Shown here: positions 7,158-15,764 of the stretch, piece by piece
How positions within the stretch are numbered: the stretch's first letter is position 1
How the letters are laid out: every line of letters starts with the position of its first letter
Source of the DNA: Candidatus Sulfopaludibacter sp. SbA3
GTDB taxonomy: Bacteria > Acidobacteriota > Terriglobia > Bryobacterales > Bryobacteraceae
DNA: 64,000 nucleotides
Direction of reading: 5' to 3'
Assembly: GCA_945890485.1 (NCBI GenBank)
Contig: CAMDCN010000013.1
Coordinates: forward strand, 1 to 64,000
Translations under genes and position numbers: made by a program
The notes under the pieces: generated by a model
What the model was told of the DNA's origin: nothing
Seen by the model: only the letters and a program-made list of their open reading frames with translations
The model's database searches: none

Positions 7158-8570
7158 ATGATCTTTTTCGAAGTCACCAAACCCACGGGCCGCCCGCCGC
7201 TCAGCGTCGCGGCCGGCTTCGGGCCCCTGCCGCCCGCCTCCGTCTGGGCCGCCGAGGCCCTCGACTATACCCCAGACCCTCTCCAGGTCAAGCTACTCGA
7301 TCTGGAGGCTCTCCGCATCGTCATCTGCACCAGCCGCCAACTCGGCAAGACGCAGGTCGCGGCCACCAAAGCGCTCCATATCGCGCTCACGCGCCCCAAG
7401 TCGCTCATCCTAATCTTCTGCCCGGTCGGCCGTCAGGCCGGCGAACTGCTCGGCCGCATCCGCGCCTTCGCGCAAATGCTCGGCTTCCGCAATCGCACCG
7501 ACGGCAACAATCCGCGGTCGCTCGTGCTTCCCAACGGCTCCCGCTTCGTGGCCCTCTCGGACGTGCCCGCCACGTCGCGCTCCTATGCCAGCGTCGCCGT
7601 CATCATCGTCGATGAAGCCGCCTTCGTCGACGATGCCATCTTCCAGGCCATATCCCCCATGCTCGCCGTGTCGAACGGAGCCATGTGGGTCCTCTCCACG
7701 CCCGATGGCCAAACCGGCCGCTTCCACGATCTCTGCACCAAACCCAGCCCGGCCTGGTCCGTCTGGTTCGCCCCGGCCACCGAATGCCCGCGCATCTCGC
7801 CGGAGTTCCTCGCCCTCGAACGGGAGTTTCTCGGCGACGCCCTCTATCGGCAGGAGTATGAGTGCGCCTTCATCGCCAGCAAAACCCAGTTTCTGGACCG
7901 TGAACTCATCGCCGCGGCCACGGTGCCGCCGCCGATTCCCGGCAAGCCGCTGCCGTCTGCCACGGAGTTCTTCGTCGGCGTCGACGTCGGCAAACGCATC
8001 GACCATTCCGCCATCGTCGTTCTGGCCCTCGACTGGTTTGAAGGCAAGCAAAGTCCCGTCGATATGGGCCGCGAACTGCATCCGCGCATCACGCTGCTTC
8101 ACGCCGAATCGTTGCCCCTCGGCAGCGCCTATCTCGATCTGCCGGCCCGGCTGAAGGCGATCCTCACCCGCTGCCAAGCCGCTCACGCGCCATACACGCC
8201 GAAAACGACCCTGGCCATGGACGCCACCGGCGAAGGGACGCTCATCGAACTGGTCCGTGCCTCAAAGTCGCTGGACAAGGTGTACTTCCATCCGGTCACC
8301 ATCACCGGCGGCCTCAGCAAGTCAGACTTGAAGGACAGCTATACCGGCATCCCGAGGCCCGACCTGTTGACGCGCCTCCGTTCGGTCTTTGAGCGAAACC
8401 TGATCCACCTGCCGCTGGACGCCCCCGGATTCCACGACCTGGAACACGAACTGGTGCAGTTCCGCTCCGACGGCCGCCAGCGCGAGCACGACGACCTGGT
8501 CTTCGCCTGCGCATTAGCCATGTGGTTCCTCGTCCAGGCCCGGAAGGAAGTCCTACTGCCCAAACGCTAG
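7158..8570 (+). CDS. Terminase large subunit-like ATPase/nuclease
   Basis: A 470-residue protein starting at ATG with GGAG seven bases upstream. The N-terminal ATPase has a Walker A-like CTSRQLGKT (58-66), Walker B VIIVDEAAF (148-156) and a coupling motif VLSTPDG (178-184). The C-terminal RNase-H-like nuclease has VGVDVGKR (Asp276), LAMDATGEG (Asp355) and EHDDLVFACALA (Asp445-446), so all expected acidic residues are present. Such enzymes pump phage DNA into capsids and cut it. Here no portal, capsid or tail gene is nearby, and the neighbours are chromosomal. It may be a domesticated or mobile terminase unit with an unknown role, or a prophage remnant that kept an intact reading frame. Confidence 0.85.
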   Translation: MIFFEVTKPTGRPPLSVAAGFGPLPPASVWAAEALDYTPDPLQVKLLDLEALRIVICTSRQLGKTQVAATKALHIALTRPKSLILIFCPVGRQAGELLGRIRAFAQMLGFRNRTDGNNPRSLVLPNGSRFVALSDVPATSRSYASVAVIIVDEAAFVDDAIFQAISPMLAVSNGAMWVLSTPDGQTGRFHDLCTKPSPAWSVWFAPATECPRISPEFLALEREFLGDALYRQEYECAFIASKTQFLDRELIAAATVPPPIPGKPLPSATEFFVGVDVGKRIDHSAIVVLALDWFEGKQSPVDMGRELHPRITLLHAESLPLGSAYLDLPARLKAILTRCQAAHAPYTPKTTLAMDATGEGTLIELVRASKSLDKVYFHPVTITGGLSKSDLKDSYTGIPRPDLLTRLRSVFERNLIHLPLDAPGFHDLEHELVQFRSDGRQREHDDLVFACALAMWFLVQARKEVLLPKR

Positions 8571-8577
8571 AAAGTCG

Positions 8578-8604
8578 TTCCTGGGGCCGTTCTGGCCCCA
8601 GGAA
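8578..8604. terminator. Perfect 11-bp hairpin after the terminase gene
   Basis: TTCCTGGGGCC at 8578-8588 and its exact complement at 8594-8604 flank a five-base loop, seven bases after the terminase stop and 25 bases before the end of the convergent esterase gene. There is no U-tract, so it is either an atypical terminator for both genes or a boundary structure of the terminase cassette. Confidence 0.6.
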
Positions 8605-8629
8605 TCCCTCGCCTATGCGCTGGGGGTGC

Positions 8630-10363
8630 CTACAGCCCCGGCTTCGGCGGCTTCACCGGCGACCACGGCGTTAGCCCCTTCCGGTTCACCTTCCGCCGGA
8701 AGACCTTATCCCCAGCCGTCACGTACACCGTATCCAACTCCTTCCCCGCGAAAACGACGTTCGACAAACTCCCCGGCTGCGGCTTATTCAAAATCGCCGT
8801 CACCCTTCCCGGCTGATCGCAAATCTGCAACCCGATGTTCGTCGTCACCCACAGATACCCTTCGGTATCCATCGTCATCCCGTCCGCGCTCGACGCACTG
8901 CTCATGTCGTTCGTCTCCAGGCGATAAAACGGCTGCCCGTTCAACAGCCCACCGTCCGGCCCAATCTGGAACGACCACACCCACTTGCTCCGGCTATCCG
9001 CCACCGTCAGCAGCGTCTGGTCCGGCGACAGCATAATCCCGTTCGGGAATTCGAAGCCCTCATGCACCATGCGCTTCTCGCTCCCCGGCCGCACGTACCA
9101 AACCTTCTTCGCCGTCGGGTCCGTAAACCAGATCTCGCCCTTAGCGTTGATCACCAGATCGTTCGACGTCACATCCGTCACCACCGGCGTCGCTACGCCC
9201 GTCTTCACGTCGTAGGCCACAATCCGCCGCCGCCCGTTCTCGCACGCGTACAGCTTCCCGTCCGGCCCAAACATCAGCCCGTTCGCGTTCCCCGTGTCCT
9301 CCTTGAACAGGCTCACCTTCCCGTCGATCATCCGCCAGATTTTGCTGGCTCGCGGATCCGAGAAGTACAGGTTCCCCTCGCGGTCTACCGCCGGCCCCTC
9401 AGTGAACTGATGGCCTTCGCTCACCAACTCCCACTTGCTGTCCCCGGCAATCATCCGCGAAAACTGCCGGTCCCCCGGCCGCAGCCGGTTGCTGATCGGC
9501 TTCGCCGGATCCTTCCACAGCCACCGCATCGCGTCCGGCAGAATCGCCGACCCGTGGATGCTGTTGTGTTTCTCCTCGCCCACCACGAAGGTGTACTCAT
9601 AGCCGGCCCATTCAAACGCCGACGCCATGTCCTGGTTCGCGACCCACCAGCTACCTGCGTAGATGTTGTTGTCGTTCTTGCCGTCCTGCAGGAACACCCG
9701 CAGCGGCCGCGGCTCGAACTTGCGGATCCGCGTCGGGAAATCCTGCGCCCCGCGGATGTTCACAAACGTGCCGATCGTGCTCAGCACCCGTCGGAACTGG
9801 TCCGGCCGCTCCCACGCCGCGTTAAACGCCGCAATGGCGCCCGACGACGAGCCCATCAGCCCCCGCAAATTCGGATCCGTCGTCAGATTCAGCTTCTTGC
9901 CCACTTCGGGCAGAATCTCTTCAATCAGAAACCGCGCGTACCGGTCGCCCAGCGCGTCGTACTCGAAGCTGCGGTTGTACCGCGCCTCGGCGTTCGCGTT
10001 CGCCGCCGGCATCACGCCGGGGTTGATGAAGATGCCGACGATCGGGGGCAGTTCGCCGCTCGCAATCAGGTTGTCGAGCACCACCGGCACCCGCCAACGG
10101 CCATCCCGGGCAATCATCCCGCCGCCGTCCTGAAAAATCATCACCGCCGCCGGCTTGCTTGAGTTGTACTGCGCCGGCACGTAGGTCCAATAGTCCCGCG
10201 TCGTCCCCGGAAAGATCTTCGACGACGACCATTCGTACTTCGTAATCGTGCCCTGCGGCACCCCCGGCTTCACCTGCGAATCAGGGCCCAACGGGTACAT
10301 CTCCGGCCCTTGCGCCGCCAGCGGCAAGGCCATCAAAACTGACAAAAGAATAGATCCACGCAT
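8630..10363 (-). CDS. Secreted esterase fused to an SMP-30/gluconolactonase propeller
   Basis: The start at MRGSILLSVLMALPLAAQ gives a clear signal peptide and a 577-residue protein. The first half is an esterase of the enterochelin-esterase/esterase D type: GLMGSSSGAIAAF holds the nucleophile elbow and EKHNSIHGSAILPDAMRWLW the probable catalytic His. From about residue 290 follows an SMP-30-like six-bladed propeller: FTEGPAVDREGNLYFSD, NANGLMFGPDGKLYACE, SNDLVINAKGEIWFTD and PNGIMLSPDQTLLTVAD. The combination suggests cleavage of an ester and of a sugar lactone in the periplasm or outside the cell. It is the last gene of a three-gene minus-strand operon, 23 bases after another esterase gene. 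Confidence 0.85.
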   Translation of the reverse strand: MRGSILLSVLMALPLAAQGPEMYPLGPDSQVKPGVPQGTITKYEWSSSKIFPGTTRDYWTYVPAQYNSSKPAAVMIFQDGGGMIARDGRWRVPVVLDNLIASGELPPIVGIFINPGVMPAANANAEARYNRSFEYDALGDRYARFLIEEILPEVGKKLNLTTDPNLRGLMGSSSGAIAAFNAAWERPDQFRRVLSTIGTFVNIRGAQDFPTRIRKFEPRPLRVFLQDGKNDNNIYAGSWWVANQDMASAFEWAGYEYTFVVGEEKHNSIHGSAILPDAMRWLWKDPAKPISNRLRPGDRQFSRMIAGDSKWELVSEGHQFTEGPAVDREGNLYFSDPRASKIWRMIDGKVSLFKEDTGNANGLMFGPDGKLYACENGRRRIVAYDVKTGVATPVVTDVTSNDLVINAKGEIWFTDPTAKKVWYVRPGSEKRMVHEGFEFPNGIMLSPDQTLLTVADSRSKWVWSFQIGPDGGLLNGQPFYRLETNDMSSASSADGMTMDTEGYLWVTTNIGLQICDQPGRVTAILNKPQPGSLSNVVFAGKELDTVYVTAGDKVFRRKVNRKGLTPWSPVKPPKPGL

Positions 10364-10386
10364 ACTTGTGGACCGATCATACACTG

Positions 10387-11784
10387 TCAATGCGGTTGCA
10401 GAAAATAGTCGAGCATCGGCGCAAAGTTCGGCACCGCGATGTCCGTATGGCTCCCGTTCGGCACCTCGACGTACACATGCGGCGTCCCCAGCTTCTTCGC
10501 CGCTTCCACCATCGCCCGCGACTGCGCCACCGGCACCGTCTTGTCGTTGTCCCCGTGGACGATGTAGTGCGGAATCGATTTGATCTTCTCAAGCCCCGCC
10601 GGGTTGCCGCCTCCCGAAATCGGCCCCAGCGCCGCGAACAACTCCGGATGGTTCATCGCAATCGACCATGCTCCGTAAGCCCCCATCGAATGCCCCATCA
10701 GGTACACCCGCTTCGGGTCGATCTTGTAGTCCCGCTTCACCTCGGCCAATACGTCCAGCACGTCCTGCTCCGCCGTGCCCCGGTACATCGACGCCGGTCC
10801 GCGCCCCTTCGGGCAAACCACGAACAGGCCCCGCTTCTCCGCCTCGGCCTTCATCCGTCCCGCCGCGTACTGGTCGAAGATCGAGTTCTCGTCGCCGCCC
10901 ATCCCGTGCAGCGCCACCACCAGACCTGCCGGCTTCTCGCCGTCATAGGTCGAAGGCACGAACAGCCGGTACGGCTGCAACGTCTGGTCCACCGGCGAAC
11001 GGTACGCCTTCCGGATATCGCCCCTCACCCCGGCAAACGGGTTCTTCGTATCGAGCAGCGTATTGGCCCGCGCAAACTCCTTCTTGAAGTCGATCCGGAA
11101 CGGCAGAATGTCACCACGGTCCGCGCGGTCATACAGCTCCAGCGCATAGGCCGCCGTCGGCTCCGCCGGGTTCCGCTTCCGCAGCGCCGCCACCTCCGCC
11201 GTCAGGTCTTCCACATGCACCGGAATCGTCCGCCCCGGCAGCGACTTCTCGCCGAGCGAAAGCCGCGCGTCCACCAGATAGTCGCCTCCCGCGTCCTTCG
11301 GAATCATCGCCTCAATCGTCAGCGGCAAACGGTCAGGGCCCACCAGCGTCGCTGCGGCAATCGGCGGCCCCGCCATCTCGTTCGGCCGCCGCAGCGTCAC
11401 CGTCACCGCCACCTTCTCCGTCAACGGCCGCGTCGCCGCAAACATCGGCTTCAGCGTTACCCGGATCAGCGTGCCCGGCGCCACCACCGCGTGGTCCACT
11501 CTGGCCTGGAGTCCGGCCGTGAATTCCACTGCCGGCGTCCACTCCTGCCCCATCATCAGCGCCGTGCCCTGCGCGTAGCTGCGCATCGCGTCGCCGTACT
11601 TGCCCGCCGCCGCCGCGGCCCGCGCCGCCTGCCCAAGTTTCTGGGCCTCTGCCTTCACCTCGTCCGGCATCTGCCGGCTGGCCATCATCGTGCCGTAGCC
11701 GACGGTGGTCCTCAAAACAAGTTCGGCGTCCTGAGCAAGCAGGACGCCGAAGGAAACGAACAGGAGAAGGAACGAACGCGTCAT
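10387..11784 (-). CDS. Secreted alpha/beta-hydrolase (feruloyl esterase/PHB depolymerase-like)
   Basis: A 465-residue protein with a signal peptide (MTRSFLLLFVSFGVLLAQ). Residues 25-250 form a helical and beta-rich N-terminal region of unknown role. The C-terminal hydrolase has the oxyanion segment VVALHGMGGDE, nucleophile VYLMGHSMGAYGAW, acid HYIVHGDNDKTVP and histidine VPNGSHTDIA, so the triad is complete. The family removes aromatic or acetyl groups from plant polymers or cleaves polyesters. Its start codon overlaps the stop of the upstream isomerase-like gene (ATGA), so the two are probably co-translated. The substrate is not predictable. Confidence 0.85.
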   Translation of the reverse strand: MTRSFLLLFVSFGVLLAQDAELVLRTTVGYGTMMASRQMPDEVKAEAQKLGQAARAAAAAGKYGDAMRSYAQGTALMMGQEWTPAVEFTAGLQARVDHAVVAPGTLIRVTLKPMFAATRPLTEKVAVTVTLRRPNEMAGPPIAAATLVGPDRLPLTIEAMIPKDAGGDYLVDARLSLGEKSLPGRTIPVHVEDLTAEVAALRKRNPAEPTAAYALELYDRADRGDILPFRIDFKKEFARANTLLDTKNPFAGVRGDIRKAYRSPVDQTLQPYRLFVPSTYDGEKPAGLVVALHGMGGDENSIFDQYAAGRMKAEAEKRGLFVVCPKGRGPASMYRGTAEQDVLDVLAEVKRDYKIDPKRVYLMGHSMGAYGAWSIAMNHPELFAALGPISGGGNPAGLEKIKSIPHYIVHGDNDKTVPVAQSRAMVEAAKKLGTPHVYVEVPNGSHTDIAVPNFAPMLDYFLQPH

Positions 11785-12605
11785 CCCTTAATTTTGCGGT
11801 AATTCGCGAGGCAACGGGCGACCGTCTCCATCGGCTGCTCCTTGCCTTCCCACTCGATCAGGTAGCCTTCCACGCCGCCCGACTTCTCGGCCGCTGCGAA
11901 AATGTCCTTCCACTTTGCTGCGCCTTCACCAAATACGGCATTGAAGCCCTTGCCCGGCGGCGGCGCCCATTCCTTGCAGTGCATCGAGACAATCCGGCCC
12001 GGATGATCTTTGATCCACTTCACCGGATCCAGCCCCGCTTCGATACACGTGCCGACGTCAAGCTGCAGAACCACCTGCTTCGGCGTGTTCTCGGCCAGCA
12101 CCACCATCGGCATCTGTCCTTCCAGCGGTACGAACTCCACCTTGTGATTGTGGAAGCCCACCTTCATGCCCATCGACTCCGTCGCCTCGGCTGCGTTGCT
12201 CAGTGTCTCCGCGACGCCCTTCCAGCCGTCAATCGTCGTCACTCGGCCCGCCGAAGCCATCACCATCAGCTTCGAACCGAGAATAGTGTTCAACTCCGCC
12301 ACCCGGCCAATATTCGCCGGCGCGAACACCTGGTTGCTGTTGTGCGTCGACAGGCACTTGATGTTCAAATCATCCAGCAGCTTCCGCACCGTCTTCGCGT
12401 AGTCCGGTTTCCACTCGGCATACGGCGAGTAAAACTCGACGCCCTCATAACCCATCTTCGCCACGGCTTTCACCGTACCGAACAGGTCTTTTGCCAACTC
12501 TTCCCGGACCGAGTACAGCTCCAAACCCACCGGAATCTTCTTGCCGGCAGCTGGCAAAATGGCCGCGCTAGCGGCCGCTCCTAGAAACGCGCGACGATTA
12601 AGCAT
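11781..12605 (-). CDS. Exported sugar phosphate isomerase/epimerase family protein (TIM barrel)
   Basis: A 274-residue protein with a Tat/Sec-like leader MLNRRAFLGAAASAAILPAA. The xylose-isomerase-like TIM barrel is recognised by VGLELYSVREEL, GYEGVEFYSPY, VGFHNHKVEF, LQLDVGTCIEAG, VSMHCKEW and YLIEWEGKEQP; the Glu, His and Asp in these are the usual metal ligands. It probably isomerises or epimerises a sugar in the periplasm, or acts as a 3-keto-sugar enzyme as many exported members do. It is the first gene of the operon with the two esterases. Transcription diverges from the small secreted protein gene 33 bases away. Confidence 0.85.
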   Translation of the reverse strand: MLNRRAFLGAAASAAILPAAGKKIPVGLELYSVREELAKDLFGTVKAVAKMGYEGVEFYSPYAEWKPDYAKTVRKLLDDLNIKCLSTHNSNQVFAPANIGRVAELNTILGSKLMVMASAGRVTTIDGWKGVAETLSNAAEATESMGMKVGFHNHKVEFVPLEGQMPMVVLAENTPKQVVLQLDVGTCIEAGLDPVKWIKDHPGRIVSMHCKEWAPPPGKGFNAVFGEGAAKWKDIFAAAEKSGGVEGYLIEWEGKEQPMETVARCLANYRKIKG

Positions 12606-12638
12606 ACTCCCCCATCTGTATCACAGGAGACCAAGCTT

Positions 12639-12980
12639 ATGTACCGTGCCCTTTTGATTGCACTCTTCACCGCGGCCCTTTCCCTCGCCGCCGACGTCAC
12701 CGGGAAATGGGAACTCCGCGGCAACTCCCCCTCCGGCGAGGAGTCCCGCGTCGAACTCGTCATCACCGAGTCGGGCGGAAAGCACTCCGCCACCCTCTAC
12801 GCCGAAGGAGATTCGATGCCGGTGAAGGAGTTGACCGTGGCAGGCGATGAAGTGACCTTTAAGCTGCCAACCGAAGAAGCGACCTTCACCGTAAAGGTCA
12901 CCCTGAAAAACGGAACCGCCGAAGGCACTTATAGCGCCTCCGACGGTAGATCGGGCAAAGTCTCCGGGAAAAAGCTTTAG
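12639..12980 (+). CDS. Small secreted beta-rich protein
   Basis: A 113-residue protein with a signal peptide MYRALLIALFTAALSLAAD and a mature part of alternating strands (VTGKWEL..., RVELVITESGG, HSATLYAEG, VKELTVAGDEVTFKL, GTAEGTYSASDG) that resembles a small lipocalin-like or beta-barrel fold. The family recurs in Acidobacteria in multiple forms, but its function is unknown. AGGAG precedes the ATG. Its stop overlaps by four bases that of the convergent Gfo/Idh gene. Confidence 0.75.
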   Translation: MYRALLIALFTAALSLAADVTGKWELRGNSPSGEESRVELVITESGGKHSATLYAEGDSMPVKELTVAGDEVTFKLPTEEATFTVKVTLKNGTAEGTYSASDGRSGKVSGKKL

Positions 12981-14287
12981 ACCTTCGCCGGGACAACGTA
13001 CGGAGCGCGGTAGTTCCGCGTCAGCATCTTGTTCGCCGCCGCATCGTCAAACGTCTGGGTCTTGCTGTTGAAGTTCAGGCGTTTGCCGGTCCGGTAGGCG
13101 ATGTTGGCATAGTGGCAGAAGTCCGCCGCCGCGCCGCCAATGGCGATCTCGGCATTCAGGCTCTTGTTGTCCCGCGACTTCACCGCGGCCAGGAAGTTCT
13201 CCATGTGCCGCACCGTGCCGTCCTGGCCGCGTTCGGCCTTCACATTCTTGACGACTTCGTTGTTCTCGCCCTTGTAGATGCGATAGCCGCTGCCGTCGAG
13301 CTCCATCCAGCCGTCCACGCCGTAGAACAGGTTGCCCACCGCGTTGGTGGCGCGCGGTCCGGCTCCGAGCGTGCCTTCGCCGCCTGTCAGGACGCCGCGC
13401 ACTTCAAACGTGATCTCGCTGTCGCCGTAGTGGAACGAAGCGTACTGCGTGTTCGGCGTCTCCTGCATATCGTCATAGGCGTACATGCCGCCCGTCGACG
13501 AAACAGCCTTCAGGCCGGAGTGGTCATTCGCCACGCCCATGCCCCAACGCGCAATATCCATCTGGTGAACGCCTTGGTTGCCGAGGTCGCCGTTGCCGGT
13601 GTCCCAGAACCAATGCCAGTTGTAGGCGAAACGCAGCTCATTAAAAGGACGCATCGGGGCCGGTCCCAGGAACATGTCCCAGTTCAAGCCCGGCGGCACC
13701 GGGCCATCCGGCTTCTTGCCGATCGACTTCCGGCGCTTGTAGCAGAGGCCCTTGGCCAGGTAGAGTTTTCCAATCGCGCCGTCTTTCAAATCCTGAATGG
13801 CGGCCATCACGTGCGGCGTCGAACGGCTCTGCGAGCCAATCTGACACATGCGGTTGTACTTCCGCGCCGCGGCGATCATCTGCTTGCTTTCCCACGGATT
13901 GTGGCTCGCCGGCTTCTCGCAGTAGGTGTCCTTGCCGGCCTGCATCGCCCAGATCGCACCCAGCGCGTGCCAATGGTTCGGAGTGGCCATGGAAACGGCG
14001 TCGATATCCTTCGACTCGAACAGCTTCCGCATATCATTAAACTCAACGGCCTTCTCTTGCCCTGCTTTCGTGATTCGAGCGTTGGCGCGCTCGCGGGCCG
14101 CCTGGTTCACATCACAGATCGCGGCGAGTTGGGAGCCGGGAATCTGGAGGTAGCTGCCGAGATGCGCGTTGCCCCGGCCGCCGAGACCGATCAAGCCGAC
14201 GCGGACCCGGTCGTTCGCGCCAAGAATACGTCGTGTGCCGATGGAGAGCGCGGCCGCGCCGGTGATTAAAAGTTCTCTACGTTCCAT
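12977..14287 (-). CDS. Tat-exported Gfo/Idh/MocA oxidoreductase
   Basis: The start is placed at MERRELLITGAAALSIG, a Tat-type leader; the frame is open further upstream but overlaps the previous gene's end region. The Rossmann fold has VRVGLIGLGGRGNAHL, then AAICDVNQAAR, and the family motif YCEKPASHNPWES with the catalytic-region Lys. This is a 436-residue NAD(P)-dependent sugar or inositol oxidoreductase of the kind often exported in Acidobacteria and Planctomycetes. It is the last gene of a five-gene minus-strand operon, 13 bases after the seven-heme cytochrome gene, which could take up its electrons. The substrate is unknown. Confidence 0.88.
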   Translation of the reverse strand: MERRELLITGAAALSIGTRRILGANDRVRVGLIGLGGRGNAHLGSYLQIPGSQLAAICDVNQAARERANARITKAGQEKAVEFNDMRKLFESKDIDAVSMATPNHWHALGAIWAMQAGKDTYCEKPASHNPWESKQMIAAARKYNRMCQIGSQSRSTPHVMAAIQDLKDGAIGKLYLAKGLCYKRRKSIGKKPDGPVPPGLNWDMFLGPAPMRPFNELRFAYNWHWFWDTGNGDLGNQGVHQMDIARWGMGVANDHSGLKAVSSTGGMYAYDDMQETPNTQYASFHYGDSEITFEVRGVLTGGEGTLGAGPRATNAVGNLFYGVDGWMELDGSGYRIYKGENNEVVKNVKAERGQDGTVRHMENFLAAVKSRDNKSLNAEIAIGGAAADFCHYANIAYRTGKRLNFNSKTQTFDDAAANKMLTRNYRAPYVVPAKV

Positions 14288-14300
14288 AGTTGCTCCAAGC

Positions 14301-15761
14301 TTACGGCGTTGCACCCAGTTCCCGCAACAGCCGCAGCGCAGGCTCGAAATCCGGCTCAAATCGCAGCGCCTGCCGCAACGCCGCAGTCGCCTTCTCCCGA
14401 TTCCCGGTTCGCATTAAAGCAACGGCCAGATTCATCCGCGCCCCGGTCATCGCCGGGCTCCGCTTCAGCGCCGCCTCCCAGAGAGCGATCGCCTCAGCAG
14501 TCCGCCCGCGCTTGATCCGGTAGATGCCCAGATTCACCGCTGCGGCTGGATGATCCGGCTCAATGGCGACAATCTGTTCGCACAGAGCCATCGCCTGCTC
14601 CTCCTGCCCCATCCGGTCATGAAACTGCGCCAACTGCGCCATCACGGCCACATCACGAGGCGCTTTAAGAAGGAGTTCATAGGCCTGCCGCCGAACCCCC
14701 GGCTCCGTCATCGCCGCGACGGCATAGCCGAGGGCTGTCTCCCGCGCTCCTGCCGGCGCAGGAAGGAACGGCCGCAAAGCCCGCTTCGCCGCCGGGGCTG
14801 CCGCAGGCAAAGGTTTGCGTGGAATCGAGTGGTCCGTAAACGCGACATGGTCGACACTACGGGTCGCACCCTTCGGCATATGACAGCTCGCGCAATCGCT
14901 GTTTGCCGCAGCCTTCGAGCAAGGCTTCTGCGAGTGGCAACTTTGGCACCGTTCCCGATAAAATCCGGCCTTCTCCGCGGCGGCCGGTTCGCGATGCGAA
15001 TCGTGACAACTGCCGCACCAAAGTTTATCGCCGGAGGCCTGCTTACACTTGCTGGCAGCCAACTTTTCATAGTGGCTGGTGGCGCTGAGTTCGCCCGCCT
15101 CGGGCGTATCCCACACGAAGACCGCAAGGTAATCGCTGAGCAGATCCCCGGCCCGGAACGTCCCCGCCTTCCGGTTGGACGTCGCCACCCGCGCGACACC
15201 AGTCAAATGACACTGCGCGCAAACGCCATCTCGATGAGCCGCCGGGAGTTTCGCCGGCTGGACGATATCAGCAGCCTTGCCACTGACAACATGCTTCTGC
15301 CCTGGCCCATGACAACGTTCGCAACTGACGCCACCCTCCGGCTGCGCCGCGCTGGCATGGCACTGCAGGCACCCCGGCTCTACCGCCCTCGTCAACTGAA
15401 TCGTCCGCTTCCCCTCGAACCCCGGCGACACGTCCCATTTCCCCGCCGCCGAGTAGTACGAAACCGGAGCCTGGAACAAGTGTCCATCCATCCCAAACAG
15501 GAAGCTCTTCCCGACGTTCCCCGACCCGATGAACCACTCCAGCATCCGGTTCCCTTGAACTGGTCCTCGCTCAAACTCCATCCGGTGATCCTTGCCGATC
15601 CGGTAGGTGGCTCCACTCGACGGATCATGCACCGTGGCAGGCATCGTGGTCCCGGCGAGCTTGCCGCTACTCCGCGCCATGCCGGTGGATTGATACTGCT
15701 TCACGATTGCAGGGTGGCACGGGGCGCAGACGTTGGCGATCAGAAAAAGCAGAAGGGGCAC
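14301..15761 (-). CDS. Seven-heme c-type cytochrome with TPR domain
   Basis: A 486-residue protein with a GTG start. Seven CxxCH heme sites are present: Cys12-His16, 131-135, 147-151, 181-185, 249-253, 272-276 and 290-294. The first lies directly after a short hydrophobic leader (MPLLLFLIANV). After a Pro/Ala linker, residues 330-486 form tetratricopeptide repeats (GYAVAAMTEP..., DVAVMAQLAQFHDRMG, DHPAAAVNLGIYRIKRG, MTGARMNLAVALMRTG). Such fusions occur in Planctomycetes and Acidobacteria and probably carry electrons in the periplasm while docking partners. It follows the DUF1501 gene by three bases. Confidence 0.9.
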   Translation of the reverse strand: MPLLLFLIANVCAPCHPAIVKQYQSTGMARSSGKLAGTTMPATVHDPSSGATYRIGKDHRMEFERGPVQGNRMLEWFIGSGNVGKSFLFGMDGHLFQAPVSYYSAAGKWDVSPGFEGKRTIQLTRAVEPGCLQCHASAAQPEGGVSCERCHGPGQKHVVSGKAADIVQPAKLPAAHRDGVCAQCHLTGVARVATSNRKAGTFRAGDLLSDYLAVFVWDTPEAGELSATSHYEKLAASKCKQASGDKLWCGSCHDSHREPAAAEKAGFYRERCQSCHSQKPCSKAAANSDCASCHMPKGATRSVDHVAFTDHSIPRKPLPAAAPAAKRALRPFLPAPAGARETALGYAVAAMTEPGVRRQAYELLLKAPRDVAVMAQLAQFHDRMGQEEQAMALCEQIVAIEPDHPAAAVNLGIYRIKRGRTAEAIALWEAALKRSPAMTGARMNLAVALMRTGNREKATAALRQALRFEPDFEPALRLLRELGATP

Positions 15762-15764
15762 GGT

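Noticed and set aside
6000-8604. A complete prophage
   Set aside because: Only terminase-type genes are present; the next genes are secreted esterases on the other strand.
9062-10162. Long antisense open frames such as 9062-10162, 13112-14269, 26584-28203, 28354-29748, 33901-35181, 43455-44744 and 46164-47480
   Set aside because: They lie opposite well-recognised genes, have biased composition (Gly/Val/Ala/Glu- or Arg/His-rich) and no family motif; high GC at third positions explains their openness.
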